Below are positions 53,012-62,357 of a DNA stretch of 64,000 bases, in pieces; positions within the stretch are counted from its first letter, which is position 1, and each line of letters opens with the position of its first letter. The DNA comes from Paractinoplanes lichenicola (GTDB taxonomy: Bacteria > Actinomycetota > Actinomycetes > Mycobacteriales > Micromonosporaceae). The stretch is from positions 248,001 through 312,000 of the forward strand of contig NZ_JAENHO010000002.1 in assembly GCF_016785085.1 (NCBI RefSeq), written 5' to 3'. The notes below the pieces were generated by a model. It was not told where the DNA came from and did no database searches. It saw only the letters and a list, made by a program, of their open reading frames with translations. Both the position numbers and the translations under genes were made by a program.

Positions 53012-53971
53012 ATGCTGCGCAACGTGGCCGTGATCGCCCTGCCCGAGGTGGCCGTCTTCGAGCTCGGCGTGCTCTGCGAGCTCTTCGGATACGACCGCAC
53101 GGCCGACGGGCTGCCGAGTTACGACTTCGCCGTCTGCTCGATCGACGGCGGGCCGGTCCCGAGCCGGGCCGGGTTCGACATCGCCGTCCGCCACGACCTT
53201 TCCCGTACGGGCGAGGCCGACCTGGTCGTGGTGGCCCCGTTCGACAACCCCGAGTTCGCGCCGCCCGAACCGGTCCTCGACGCGCTGCGCCGGGCCCATG
53301 AGCGCGGCGCCTGGGTGATGAGCGTGTGCACCGGCGCGTTCGCGCTGGGCGCGGCCGGCCTGCTCGACGGCCGCCGCTGCACCACCCACTGGCTGCACAC
53401 GGCCCGCCTGACCCGGCTCTATCCGGCCGCGATCGTCGACCCCGACGTGCTCTACGTGCAGGACGGCCGCGTGCTGACCAGCGCCGGCACGGCCGCCAGC
53501 ATCGACGCCGGGCTGCACCTGATCCGCCAGGAGCACAGCACGGCCGTGGCCCGGATGCTGGCCCGGCGGATGGTCGTGCCGCCGCACCGCGAGGGCGGCC
53601 AGGCGCAATACATCGAGACCCCGCTCCAGGCCGTCGAGTGCGCGACCCTGCAGCCCGTGCTGACCGCGGTGCTGGCCTCACTCGACCAGCCGCACACCGT
53701 CGACACGATGGCCGGCCTGGCACACATGGCCCCGCGCACGTTCGCCCGCAAGTTCCGCGACGAGACGGGCGCCACGCCGCACGACTGGCTGATCAGCCAG
53801 CGCATGCTGCTCGCCCGCAACCTGCTCGAGGAGTCCGGGCTGGGCATCGACGCGATCGCGGCCCGGGTCGGGTTCGGCAGCGCGGCGACCCTGCGGCATC
53901 ACTTCGCGCAGCGGCTGGCCACGACCCCGCAGGCATACCGGGGGACGTTCCGATCGTCACAGCCGGTGTGA
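53012..53971 (+). CDS. GlxA-family regulator: DJ-1/PfpI-like domain plus AraC HTH
   Basis: 319 residues (ATG 53000 or farther upstream also possible). N-terminal DJ-1/PfpI-like domain: NVAVIALPEVAVFELGVLCELFG and the elbow VMSVCTGAFALGAAGLLDGRRCTTHW, with the nucleophile Cys of SVCTGAF (as in GlxA). Two AraC HTHs at the C terminus: VDTMAGLAHMAPRTFARKFRDETGATPHDWLISQRML and LGIDAIAARVGFGSAATLRHHFAQRLATTPQAYR. It probably senses a small molecule and activates nearby genes. It ends 30 bp before zwf in the same direction. Confidence 0.9.
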   Translation: MLRNVAVIALPEVAVFELGVLCELFGYDRTADGLPSYDFAVCSIDGGPVPSRAGFDIAVRHDLSRTGEADLVVVAPFDNPEFAPPEPVLDALRRAHERGAWVMSVCTGAFALGAAGLLDGRRCTTHWLHTARLTRLYPAAIVDPDVLYVQDGRVLTSAGTAASIDAGLHLIRQEHSTAVARMLARRMVVPPHREGGQAQYIETPLQAVECATLQPVLTAVLASLDQPHTVDTMAGLAHMAPRTFARKFRDETGATPHDWLISQRMLLARNLLEESGLGIDAIAARVGFGSAATLRHHFAQRLATTPQAYRGTFRSSQPV

Positions 53972-54001
53972 GCCGGGCGGTCGCCGGGCATCTCGACGGT
54001 C

Positions 54002-55402
54002 ATGGCGAAGACTCCTGGTCCCACCGTGTTCGTGCTCTTCGGGGCGACCGGCGACCTGGCCCGGCGGATGGTGCTCCCGGCCTTCTACACGCTCGCGATC
54101 GAGGGGCTGCTCCCTAAGGACTGGGTGCTGATCGGGAACGGCCGCGGCGACGTCAGTCATGAGGACTTTCGTGGTCACGTACGGGAAGCTCTCGAGGAAT
54201 TTGGCCCGAAGCCGTCGAAGGGGCCGTGGAAGGAGTTCGCCTCACGGCTCCACTTCGCCGGCGGCGGGTTCAATTCCGACGATCCGGGCAGCCTGCTCGA
54301 CGTGATCGACTCCGCCCACGAGAGGCTGGGGCGCTCGTCTCAGTTGGTGCACTATCTGGCAATTCCGCCGGTGGCCTTCGAGGAGACGACCAAGGCGCTG
54401 GGGGAGCACGGGCTGGCCAAGGGGTCGCGCGTCGTCTTCGAGAAGCCGTTCGGCACGTCGCCGTCGACGTTCCGCTCGCTCAACCGGCTCGTGCACCGGG
54501 TGCTCGACGAGGAGCAGGTGTATCGGATCGACCACTTCCTCGGCAAGGAGGCGACGCAGAACCTGCACGTCGCCCGGTTCGCCAACGAGGCGTTCGCGGC
54601 CCTGTGGAACCGCGACCACATCGAGAGCGTGCAGATCGACGTGCCCGAGACGCTCGGGGTCGAGCAGCGGGCCGGGTTCTACGACGCCACCGGCGCGGTG
54701 CTCGACATGCTGGTCACGCACCTGTTCCAGGTGGCCGCCGAGGTCGCCATGGAGCCACCGGCCAGCCTCGGGTCGGCCGACCTGCAGGCCGCGCGCGAGC
54801 GGGTGATCCGGGCGTTCCGGCCGCTCGACCCGGCCGACGTCGTGCTCGGGCAGCACGCGGGCTACAAGCAGATCAAGGGCATCGAGCGCGGCTCGGCCAC
54901 CGACACGTACGTGGCGGCCAAGCTGTGGATCGACAACGCGCGCTGGCGCGGGGTGCCGTTCCTGCTGCGTACGGGGAAACGGATGGCCGAGAGCCGCCAG
55001 GTGGTGAGCCTCGTGCTGCGGACCCCTGAGCGGCCCCTGCCCGGGCTGCCGCCGCAGGCCAACGTGCTCTCGTTCGACCTGGCCGGCAACGGCACGATCG
55101 ACCTGTCGATGCTCGTCAAGCAGCCCGGCGTGGCCCTCGACCTGGAGCCGGCCACGGTGCGCCTGCCGCTGGACAACCTGCCCAACGGCGAGCCCCTGCC
55201 CCCGTACGCCCGGCTGATCCACGACGTGCTGCTGGGCGACCGCGCACTGTTCACCCGGCCCGACGGGCTCAGCGCGACCTGGAAGGCGGTCGGGCCGCTG
55301 CTCGACGACCGGCCCAAGCCCGCCTCGTACGCGCAGGGGTCGTGGGGGCCGGCCGCCGCCCGCAAGCTGGCCGCGCCGCACCGGTGGCTGCTAGGTCAGT
55401 AG
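54002..55402 (+). CDS. zwf: Glucose-6-phosphate 1-dehydrogenase
   Basis: 466 residues, normal length. The NADP-binding loop is FGATGDLARRMVLPAFY, and the catalytic/substrate motif is YRIDHFLGKEATQNL with the His-Asp-Lys of this enzyme family. DKPFGTSxxTFRSLN-type region is EKPFGTSPSTFRSLN. Converts glucose-6-phosphate to 6-phosphogluconolactone, entry of the oxidative pentose phosphate route. No gnd, pgl or opcA gene adjacent, so this is likely an additional zwf rather than the tal-opcA operon copy. Overlaps the convergent VOC gene by 7 bp. Confidence 0.92.
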   Translation: MAKTPGPTVFVLFGATGDLARRMVLPAFYTLAIEGLLPKDWVLIGNGRGDVSHEDFRGHVREALEEFGPKPSKGPWKEFASRLHFAGGGFNSDDPGSLLDVIDSAHERLGRSSQLVHYLAIPPVAFEETTKALGEHGLAKGSRVVFEKPFGTSPSTFRSLNRLVHRVLDEEQVYRIDHFLGKEATQNLHVARFANEAFAALWNRDHIESVQIDVPETLGVEQRAGFYDATGAVLDMLVTHLFQVAAEVAMEPPASLGSADLQAARERVIRAFRPLDPADVVLGQHAGYKQIKGIERGSATDTYVAAKLWIDNARWRGVPFLLRTGKRMAESRQVVSLVLRTPERPLPGLPPQANVLSFDLAGNGTIDLSMLVKQPGVALDLEPATVRLPLDNLPNGEPLPPYARLIHDVLLGDRALFTRPDGLSATWKAVGPLLDDRPKPASYAQGSWGPAAARKLAAPHRWLLGQ

Positions 55403-56001
55403 ATCTTGAAGGGGATGCCGTCGGGGTCGACGGGCTCGCCTTCGACCAGGCTCGCGCCCAGGGTGAGCAGCCGGTCGAGGTCGCCGTCGATCCCGAACAG
55501 CATGCGTTCGTTGTCGGTGCGCGGCGCCACCGGCGGGCCGCCGAACCCGATCTTCGTGCCGCCCGTGGGTGACTGGATCGCCGTCTCCTCGTCCTGATCC
55601 CAGACCAGCGGCCAGCCCAGGGCGGCGCTCCAGAAGAGGCCCGTCGCCCGTGACCCGTCGCAGGCCAGCTCGCCGAGGAATCCGGTGTTCGCGAGGTATT
55701 TGTTGCCCGCCTCGATCACGCAGAACTCGTTGCCCTCGGGATCGGCCAGCACGATGTGACCCTCCTCCGGCTTCTGCCCGACGTCGAGGTGCGCGCCGCC
55801 CAGCTCGAGGGCGCGGGCGACGGTCCGCCGCTGATGCTCCTCGGTCTCGCTCGTGAGATGCAGGTGGACCCGGTTGAGGCCGGTTTTGGGCCGGTCGGTG
55901 GGGAAGAAGCGGATCGGGATGCTTTCCTGCCCCTCTGTGAGCGTGGACCAGAACCGTTCGAGTCGCCGAGGATCCTGGGCGGCGTAGAGAAGCGAAAGCA
56001 T
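55396..56001 (-). CDS. VOC-superfamily protein, two-module
   Basis: 201 residues with two glyoxalase-like modules. The first ends FTVIEAGNKYL-like (EGHIVLADPEGNEFCVIEAGNKYL), and the second spans ACDGSRATGLFWSAALGWPLVWDQDEETAIQ to the end DPDGIPFKIY. The N-terminal half lacks a clear ARFW start but has RLERFWSTLTEG. Typical actinobacterial VOC protein, possibly binding a hydrophobic ligand. Function unassigned; divergent from the MFS gene. Confidence 0.82.
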   Translation of the reverse strand: MLSLLYAAQDPRRLERFWSTLTEGQESIPIRFFPTDRPKTGLNRVHLHLTSETEEHQRRTVARALELGGAHLDVGQKPEEGHIVLADPEGNEFCVIEAGNKYLANTGFLGELACDGSRATGLFWSAALGWPLVWDQDEETAIQSPTGGTKIGFGGPPVAPRTDNERMLFGIDGDLDRLLTLGASLVEGEPVDPDGIPFKIY

Positions 56002-56064
56002 CCCCGCTTTCTACGGCGGCGTTCCGCGGTTCGCACCTCAATTTCCGGGAATGTCGTTAGCTTG

Positions 56065-57402
56065 GTGAACGACATCGCTACCTTCGACCGCAAGCTGATC
56101 GCGCCCATGGTGCTGGGCTCGATCCTCAACCCGATCAACTCGTCGATGATCGCGGTCGCCCTGGTGCCCATCGGTGTCGCCCTGCACGCCCGGCCCGCGC
56201 AGACCGCCTGGCTGGTCACCGGCCTCTACCTGGCCACCGCCACCGGCCAGCCGATCGTCGGCAAGCTCGTCGACCGCTACGGCCCCCGGCGCCTCTATCT
56301 GGCCGGCAGCGCGCTGGTCGGCCTGGCCGGCGTCATCGGCCTGCTCGCTCCGACCCTCGGCGTGCTGGTCGTCGCGCGGGTGCTGCTCGGCCTCGGCACC
56401 TGCGCCGGTTTCCCCGCGGCGATGTACCTGATCCGCCGTACGGGTGCGGAGAACCCGCGCGGCGTGCTGACCACCCTGTCGGTCGCCGCCCAGACCACCG
56501 TGGTGATCGGCCCCAGCCTGGGCGGCCTGCTCATCGGCGTGGCCGGGTGGCGGGCCATCTTCGCGGTCAACATTCCGCTCGCCGTCGCGTGCGTGATTCT
56601 TGCCCTCGTACGCCTCCCCGCCGCGCCCCCGGCCCCGGCCCGGGAGCCGCTCGACCTGCTCGGCATAGCCCTGTTCATCGGCATGCTGACCGCGCTGATG
56701 CTGGTCACGACGAGCCCGTGGCTGCTCGCCGTCGCGGTCGTCCTCGGCGCGGCCTTCGCGCTCCGCGAGCTGCGCACCTCGGCACCGTTTCTCGACCTGC
56801 GGGTCTTCGGCGGCAACGGGCCGCTGATCGCCACCTACGTCCGCGCGCTGCTGGCCCAGACCGCGGCCTACGCCTACCTCTACGGCTTCACCCAGTGGCT
56901 CGAGGCCGGCCGCGGCCTGACCGCCACCCACGCCGGCCTGATCCTGCTGCCGATGTCGCTGCTGGCCATCGGCGTGTCGACCCTGAGCGGCCGGCGCGAG
57001 GGCTTCCGGGCCAAGCTGCTGATCGGCGCGGGTGGCCAACTGGTCGTCAGCCTGCTGATGCTCCTGCTCAACGGCGACTCCCCGCTGTGGCTGCCGGTGC
57101 TGCTGTCGGTGCTGTGCAGCCTGCCCCAGGGGCTCAACTCGCTGGCCAACCAGAACGCCGTCTACTACCAGGCCGACCCGGCGCGCATCGGGGCGTCCTC
57201 CGGCCTGCTCCGCACGTTCTCCTACCTGGGCGCCATGGTCTCGTCGGCCGCGACCGGGGTGTTCTTCGTGGGCGGGGCCGACACCGCGGGCCTGCACGAC
57301 CTGGCCGTCTTCCTGACCGTCGTCGCCGCCCTGCTGCTCGTCATGGTGGTGGCGGACCGCTCACTGGGCCGGCTGGGCCGCGATCTTGAAGTGGGTCGAT
57401 GA
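56065..57402 (+). CDS. MFS transporter, drug-efflux (DHA2-like)
   Basis: 445 residues with 12-13 hydrophobic segments. The loop 2-3 motif GQPIVGKLVDRYGPRRLYLAGSAL and the motif C region TTVVIGPSLGGLLIGVAGWRAIFAVNIPLA indicate a proton-driven exporter of the EmrB/QacA type. The start is uncertain (GTG 56065; TTG 56062 precedes). It ends 16 bp upstream of the methylase-ATPase gene in the same direction and could be co-transcribed, though functional relation is unclear. Confidence 0.85.
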   Translation: MNDIATFDRKLIAPMVLGSILNPINSSMIAVALVPIGVALHARPAQTAWLVTGLYLATATGQPIVGKLVDRYGPRRLYLAGSALVGLAGVIGLLAPTLGVLVVARVLLGLGTCAGFPAAMYLIRRTGAENPRGVLTTLSVAAQTTVVIGPSLGGLLIGVAGWRAIFAVNIPLAVACVILALVRLPAAPPAPAREPLDLLGIALFIGMLTALMLVTTSPWLLAVAVVLGAAFALRELRTSAPFLDLRVFGGNGPLIATYVRALLAQTAAYAYLYGFTQWLEAGRGLTATHAGLILLPMSLLAIGVSTLSGRREGFRAKLLIGAGGQLVVSLLMLLLNGDSPLWLPVLLSVLCSLPQGLNSLANQNAVYYQADPARIGASSGLLRTFSYLGAMVSSAATGVFFVGGADTAGLHDLAVFLTVVAALLLVMVVADRSLGRLGRDLEVGR

Positions 57403-57418
57403 AATAGGGTCGCTCTCC

Positions 57419-59902
57419 GTGACCGTGAAACAGCTGCTGGATCTGGCGCGAGGCATCGGCGTCGAGCGCGGCGTCGACCTGATCCTGCAGGCCCTGCACG
57501 CGCGCTGGACCGGCTCGGATCCCCTCCCGCCGGCGGCCGGGGAGTCCGACGCCTACGCGGCCATCGTCGCCGCGGTCGACCGGGTCGAGACCGATGACAT
57601 CCCGGACACGTTCGAGGCGGTCCTGACCGGGCTGACCACCAGCTCGAAGCTCGTCGGCGAGTTCCACACGCCGAGATCGGTCGCCCAGCTGATGGCGGCC
57701 CTCGTGGTCCGGGCCGGCGCGGTCGTCTACGACCCCGTCTGCGGTACGGGAAGCACGCTGCTGGCGGCGCACGAGCAGGCCGAGGGCGTGGAACTGGTCG
57801 GCACCGACATCGTCGAGCGCGCGGCCAGTCGCACGGAGCTGCGCTTGCAGGTGCACGGCCTGCACGCGCGGATCACCGCGGCCGACGCGTTCGAGGTCGC
57901 GGAGCACGAGTCCGCATTCGCCGACGTGGTGCTGGCCCAGCCGCCGTGGGGCGTGCGGCTCAACGACCGGCAGAAAGCCCGAGTCGTGCAGTCGTGGGGC
58001 TGGGACGTGGCCAAGGGCGACATGCCCTGGCTCTACCTCGCCTTCGAGGCGCTGCGGGACGGCGGGCACGCCGCCGTGGTCATGCCCCAGAACAGCATGT
58101 GGGGTCATCGTGCGGCGGCGTACTCGGAGTTGTTCGACCGGGACGCCGTCGAGGCGATCATCGCCGTCCCGGGCGGCGTGTTCCGCAACATCAGCATCAA
58201 GACCGCGATCTGGGTGCTCCGGCGGACCGGCGCGGCGGCCTCGCGCGGCCGGGTGCTCCTGGTCGACGCCGAGACCCTCGTCCGGTCCGCGGGCCGGCGC
58301 GATCTGGAATTCCCGGCCGAGGCCGTCGACCAGCTGGCCGGCCTGGTGCGTCATTTCCGGAGCACCGGCCGGGTCGAAGCGGCCGGCCATGTCGCTCGGG
58401 TGCTCGCCCGGGCCGAGCTCGATCCCGCGCTCGGGCTGGTGCCCCAGGCCTATCTGGCCGAGCCGCCCGAGGCCGCCGTCACCCACCCCACCCCGGACCG
58501 GAGCCTGCTCACCGAGGTCCGGCTGGCCAACTTCAAGTCGTTCGGGGCGGACACCCGCGTGCCCCTGGCCCCGCTCACCCTGGTCTACGGGGCGAACTCG
58601 GCCGGCAAGTCGAGCGTCCTGCAGGCCCTGCTGCTGCTGAAGCAGTCGATCGGGCAGCGCGGGCTGGTGACCCAGGGCCCCGTCGCCGACGTCGGCGGCT
58701 TCGCCGGTGTCGTGCACCGCCACACCGGCGAGAGCGTCGGGCTGGGCTTCACCTACGGCGCCCTGCCGTCGTGGATCCCGCCCGGCGGCACGGCCGATCC
58801 CGCCCGCCTGCGCGACATCCTCTGGACCTTCGGGGAGGACGGCCGGGGCACCCTCCGCCGCACCCGGTTCGGCGTCGATGATCTCGCGCTTTCGTTCTCC
58901 AGGAGCGATCCCGAGGACGCCGGCAGCCTGGTCGTCGAGCTGGGGGAAGCCTGGCCGGCGGTCGCCGGTGGCGGGCTGTTGTACCCGTTCGAGACGCGCG
59001 GCACCGAGCACGAGCAGGAGGCGAGGCGGGTCGCCGGCGCCTTGCGGAGGAGGGGAGTCACGGAGCTGGCGCTGCGCTCCGACGGGCTCCTGCCGACCAC
59101 GGAAACGATGCTGGACCGGCGGGCCGTGGCGGGGCTGGCCGAGCCCGACCGCCGGCGCCTGGAGGCGTACGCCGCCCGGCTGGGCCGGCTCGCCGGCGGC
59201 GTGTCCACCGAGATCCGCGCGCTGCTGGACAGCGTGGTCTGGCTGGGGCCGCTGCGGTCGGCGCCGCGCCGGTTCTACGACCGGTCCTCCGAAGCCGGGT
59301 CCTCCGGCGACGGAGGGCACGTCGCCATGTTCCTGTTCGACAACGCCACGGCCGCGGACCAGGTGAACGAGTGGCTGGAGCGGATGGGGGTGCCGTATTC
59401 ACTGGCGGTGCTCCCGCTGGGCACCGGAGGCGGGCTCAGCGTCGTCGGGGACCTCGTGGCCGTGGTGCTCACCGACCGCCGGACCGGTGTCGGCATCACC
59501 CCCGCCGACGTCGGGTTCGGGATCAGCCAAATCCTGCCGATCATCGTGGAGTCGCTGGCCCGGCAAGAGTCGATCATCCTGGTCGAACAGCCGGAGACCC
59601 ACCTGCATCCGCGTCTGCAGGCCGAGCTGGCCGACCTGTTCATCGAGGCGACCCGGCCCGGCGGGCGGGGCAACCAGCTGATCGTGGAGACCCACAGCGA
59701 GCACCTGATCCTGCGCACCCAGCGGCGGATCCGGGAAGGCGCTGTCGACGCGGCCCACGTCTCGGTCGTCTACGTCGACCAGGACGAGCGGGGCCGGACG
59801 ACGGCACGCCGGTTGCGCCTCAACGACAAGGGCGACTTCCTCGACGACTGGCCCCACGGCTTCTTCGACGAGCGCCTCGACGAGCTCTTCGGCGGTCTCT
59901 GA
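57419..59902 (+). CDS. N6-adenine DNA methylase domain fused to DUF3696/OLD-like ATPase (putative defence protein)
   Basis: 827 residues from GTG 57419. Residues 1-~340: HsdM-like MTase with motif X GEFHTPRSV (80-88), SAM motif I YDPVCGTGSTLLAA (104-117) and motif IV reading AQPPWGV (173-179) where NPPF/Y is expected. Residues ~355-827: ABC-type AAA ATPase with Walker A GANSAGKSSVLQALLLLK (391-408), WLGPLRSAPRRFYDR (a DUF3696 hallmark), signature-like VGFGISQILP, Walker B IILVEQPETHLHP (720-730) and switch His in VETHSEHL (759). It ends with the typical GDFLDDWPHGFFDERLDEL. The fusion is unusual. It is coupled to the next gene through TGATG at 59900-59904. Confidence 0.88.
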   Translation: MTVKQLLDLARGIGVERGVDLILQALHARWTGSDPLPPAAGESDAYAAIVAAVDRVETDDIPDTFEAVLTGLTTSSKLVGEFHTPRSVAQLMAALVVRAGAVVYDPVCGTGSTLLAAHEQAEGVELVGTDIVERAASRTELRLQVHGLHARITAADAFEVAEHESAFADVVLAQPPWGVRLNDRQKARVVQSWGWDVAKGDMPWLYLAFEALRDGGHAAVVMPQNSMWGHRAAAYSELFDRDAVEAIIAVPGGVFRNISIKTAIWVLRRTGAAASRGRVLLVDAETLVRSAGRRDLEFPAEAVDQLAGLVRHFRSTGRVEAAGHVARVLARAELDPALGLVPQAYLAEPPEAAVTHPTPDRSLLTEVRLANFKSFGADTRVPLAPLTLVYGANSAGKSSVLQALLLLKQSIGQRGLVTQGPVADVGGFAGVVHRHTGESVGLGFTYGALPSWIPPGGTADPARLRDILWTFGEDGRGTLRRTRFGVDDLALSFSRSDPEDAGSLVVELGEAWPAVAGGGLLYPFETRGTEHEQEARRVAGALRRRGVTELALRSDGLLPTTETMLDRRAVAGLAEPDRRRLEAYAARLGRLAGGVSTEIRALLDSVVWLGPLRSAPRRFYDRSSEAGSSGDGGHVAMFLFDNATAADQVNEWLERMGVPYSLAVLPLGTGGGLSVVGDLVAVVLTDRRTGVGITPADVGFGISQILPIIVESLARQESIILVEQPETHLHPRLQAELADLFIEATRPGGRGNQLIVETHSEHLILRTQRRIREGAVDAAHVSVVYVDQDERGRTTARRLRLNDKGDFLDDWPHGFFDERLDELFGGL

Positions 59903-60909
59903 TGTACGTCCGGGTCGCGATCGCCGCGAACGCCTTCGACGGCGGCACCCTGTCGGGCGAGGGCGCGGACGACCTCCACCGGGCCGCCGCCGAGAACATA
60001 GCGAAACACGGACGGATCGTGGTCGGCAGCGATCAGGAGGCGAAGGAGCTCGTCGGGGCGATTCTGCGGCACGGGAAGCTCTCGCCGAGCGCCCGCGCCG
60101 TGTGGCAGGCAGTCCTGGTCGAGCTGCGCAAACAGAACCGATGGACCATTCGTACGCCGGCGGCGGCCGCGCTCGCGTCGATCAGCGCGCCCGACGACCT
60201 GCGCCGGCACTGGGGCTCGGACACGGACGTCGCCGTCGTCGCCCCCGAGACGCGTACGGTCCTGAACGCGGTCGCCGCCCCCGACGTGGCGACCGCCGAG
60301 ACCTTCGTCCACAGTCCCGCCCTGCGCCGGATCCGCGACCTGGCCGAGGACGCGACCGCCGAATACGGCAGCCCCCGCGAGCAGTTCTGGACCGACGTGC
60401 TGAAACCCTTGGCCACCGGCGCCCTCCAGGTCACGCTGCTCGACCGCTACCTGTTCAAGGCGTTGTGGGACCTGGACGCGGGAAGGCACTGGACGAGACG
60501 CTGGCGCGGCGAACACCTGAGCTGGCTGCTGGAGCGCATTCAGGCCGTGTCGTCCCCGGGCGCGGAGATCAGGCTCGTGGGTATGGCCGACAAGTCGTAC
60601 CCCGAGCACGATGCGGAGAGCACCGCGGCGGCCCTCCGGGCGATCTGGGCACCCCGCGGTGTCCGGGCGACGGTGACGCTGGCGACGCCGGCCAAGGTGT
60701 CCGACTTCCCGCACGACCGGCACATCCGCTTCAGCACCGGCGGGGCGGTGACGCTGGGCGCCGGATTCGATCGCCTCCAGCCGGAGCGGATCGCCGACGA
60801 GGACGGCCTGAGCTGGCACTACCGCTCCAGCCCGCGCGCGATCAACGTCCTGCGGGTCCGGGAGGAACGCGCGTTCGCCCTGCGGCACACCGAGGCGGCA
60901 CTCAACTGA
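59902..60909 (+). CDS. Partner protein with C-terminal PLD/MIT_C-like domain (putative effector)
   Basis: 335 residues starting MYVRVAIAANAFDGGTLSGEG. The N-terminal ~160 residues are helical and unrecognised (EAKELVGAILRHGKLSPSARAVWQAVLVELRKQNRW). Residues ~165-320 follow the MIT_C/phospholipase-D-like layout: ALQVTLLDRYLFKALWDLD (start strand and acidic residue), AEIRLVGMAD, then the motif DFPHDRHIRFSTGGAVTLGAGFDRLQ, which matches the pattern HDRxI...G..I.LG.GxD of that domain. It could bind or cut nucleic acid under control of the ATPase. Start overlaps the ATPase stop (TGATG). The end overlaps cobK by 8 bp. Confidence 0.75.
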   Translation: MYVRVAIAANAFDGGTLSGEGADDLHRAAAENIAKHGRIVVGSDQEAKELVGAILRHGKLSPSARAVWQAVLVELRKQNRWTIRTPAAAALASISAPDDLRRHWGSDTDVAVVAPETRTVLNAVAAPDVATAETFVHSPALRRIRDLAEDATAEYGSPREQFWTDVLKPLATGALQVTLLDRYLFKALWDLDAGRHWTRRWRGEHLSWLLERIQAVSSPGAEIRLVGMADKSYPEHDAESTAAALRAIWAPRGVRATVTLATPAKVSDFPHDRHIRFSTGGAVTLGAGFDRLQPERIADEDGLSWHYRSSPRAINVLRVREERAFALRHTEAALN

Positions 60910-61618
60910 TCGCGGCCACCGCCGCCGCGACGGTCGGCACCTCGTGGGCCGTCGCCGGTGTGACCGGGCGATTCACCATGACGACCGGGATGCCCCGTTC
61001 CCGGGCCGCCGCCAGCTTGGCGTCCGGGCCGCCGCTGTCCTTGGTGACCAGCACGTCGATGCGGTGCGCGGCCAGCAGTCGCCGTTCGCCCTCGAGCGTG
61101 AAGGGTCCCCGGTCGAGCAGCACCTCGAGCCGTTCCGGCATCGGGGGCGCCGGGGGTTCCACCGAGCGGGCCAGGAACCAGGCGTCCACCTCGGCGAACG
61201 CGGCGATTCCCTGGCGGCCGGTGGTGAGGAAGACGCGCCGGCCCAGCCGGGGGAGGAGGATGGCGGCTTCGTCCAGATCCCGTACGCGGTGCCACACGTC
61301 CCCGTCCTGCTCGGTCCAGCCGGGCCGCCGCAGCACGATCAGTGGCAGCCCCACCAGGACGGCCGCAGCCGCCGCGTGAGCGCTGATTCGGGCGGCGAAC
61401 GGGTGGGTCGCGTCCACAAGCACGTCGATGCGTTCGGTCCGCAGATAGTCGGCCAGCCCGGAAGCGCCGCCGAAACCGCCGATGCGAACCGAACCCGCCG
61501 GCAGCAGGGGCGACGAGGTGCGCCCGGCCAGCGAGCTGATGACGGTCATGCCGGGTAGCGCGGCCGCCAGGGCCCGGGCCTCGCTGGTGCCGCCGAGGAT
61601 GAGGACGCGGTCAGGCAT
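60902..61618 (-). CDS. cobK: Precorrin-6A reductase
   Basis: 238 residues. The family start [55 protein letters not shown], and [27 protein letters not shown] are typical of CobK/CbiJ. It reduces precorrin-6A with NADPH in aerobic cobalamin synthesis. It is the last gene of the cobL-cobM-cobK operon, overlapping cobM by 8 bp. Confidence 0.93.
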   Translation of the reverse strand: MPDRVLILGGTSEARALAAALPGMTVISSLAGRTSSPLLPAGSVRIGGFGGASGLADYLRTERIDVLVDATHPFAARISAHAAAAAVLVGLPLIVLRRPGWTEQDGDVWHRVRDLDEAAILLPRLGRRVFLTTGRQGIAAFAEVDAWFLARSVEPPAPPMPERLEVLLDRGPFTLEGERRLLAAHRIDVLVTKDSGGPDAKLAAARERGIPVVMVNRPVTPATAHEVPTVAAAVAAIS

Positions 61619-62357
61619 CGCGGCAACGGGCCGCCGAATACAGGTGGCTGTCGGGGAACTGGCTCGCGGTCAGCGCGGGCCCCACGACGATCACGGCCGT
61701 GCGACGGATCCCGGCCGCGGTGACCTGGGCGGCGATGTCCCCCAGGGTGCCGCGCAGGATGACCTCGTCGGGGCGGCTGGCCCGGGCCACCACGGCCACC
61801 GGGCAGTCCGCGCCGTAGGCCGGGATCAGCTCGGCGGTCACGGCGTCGATCCGCTGGACGGCCAGGTGCAGCACCATGGTCGACCCGCTGGCCGACAAGG
61901 TGGCGAGATCCTCCCCGGCGGGCATGGCGGTGGCGCGCTCGGCGGTCCGGGTCAGGATCACCGTCTGGGCCACCCCGGGCACGGTGAACTCGCGGGCCAG
62001 CGAGGCGGCCGCGGCGGCGAAGGCCGGGACCCCGGGCGTCACGTCGTACGGGATGCCGGCCTCGTCGAGGCGGCGCATCTGCTCGGCCACGGCGCTGAAC
62101 ACCGACGGGTCGCCCGAGTGCAGGCGGGCCACGTCGTGACCGGCCGCGTGGGCGGCGGCCAGCTCGGCGATGATCTCGTCGAGGGTCAGCGGCCATGTGT
62201 CGACCTTGCGGCAGCCCGGCGGGCACGACTCGAGCAGCTCGGCCGGCACGAGGCTGCCCGCATAGAGGCACACCGGCGACGACGAGATCAACCGCTGCCC
62301 CCGTACGGTGATCAGGTCGGCCGCGCCGGGCCCGGCGCCGATGAAGTGGACCGTCAT
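61611..62357 (-). CDS. cobM: Precorrin-4 C11-methyltransferase
   Basis: 248 residues. SAM-dependent tetrapyrrole methylase fold: [98 protein letters not shown], the last typical of CobM. It methylates precorrin-4 to precorrin-5. ATG overlaps the cobL stop by 4 bp (62354-62357). Confidence 0.94.
   Translation of the reverse strand: MTVHFIGAGPGAADLITVRGQRLISSSPVCLYAGSLVPAELLESCPPGCRKVDTWPLTLDEIIAELAAAHAAGHDVARLHSGDPSVFSAVAEQMRRLDEAGIPYDVTPGVPAFAAAAASLAREFTVPGVAQTVILTRTAERATAMPAGEDLATLSASGSTMVLHLAVQRIDAVTAELIPAYGADCPVAVVARASRPDEVILRGTLGDIAAQVTAAGIRRTAVIVVGPALTASQFPDSHLYSAARCRDA

Noticed and set aside
56065..57402. MFS transporter as a third part of the defence module
   Set aside because: Only 16 bp separate it from the methylase-ATPase gene, but nothing in its sequence links to DNA defence and no coupling overlap is seen.
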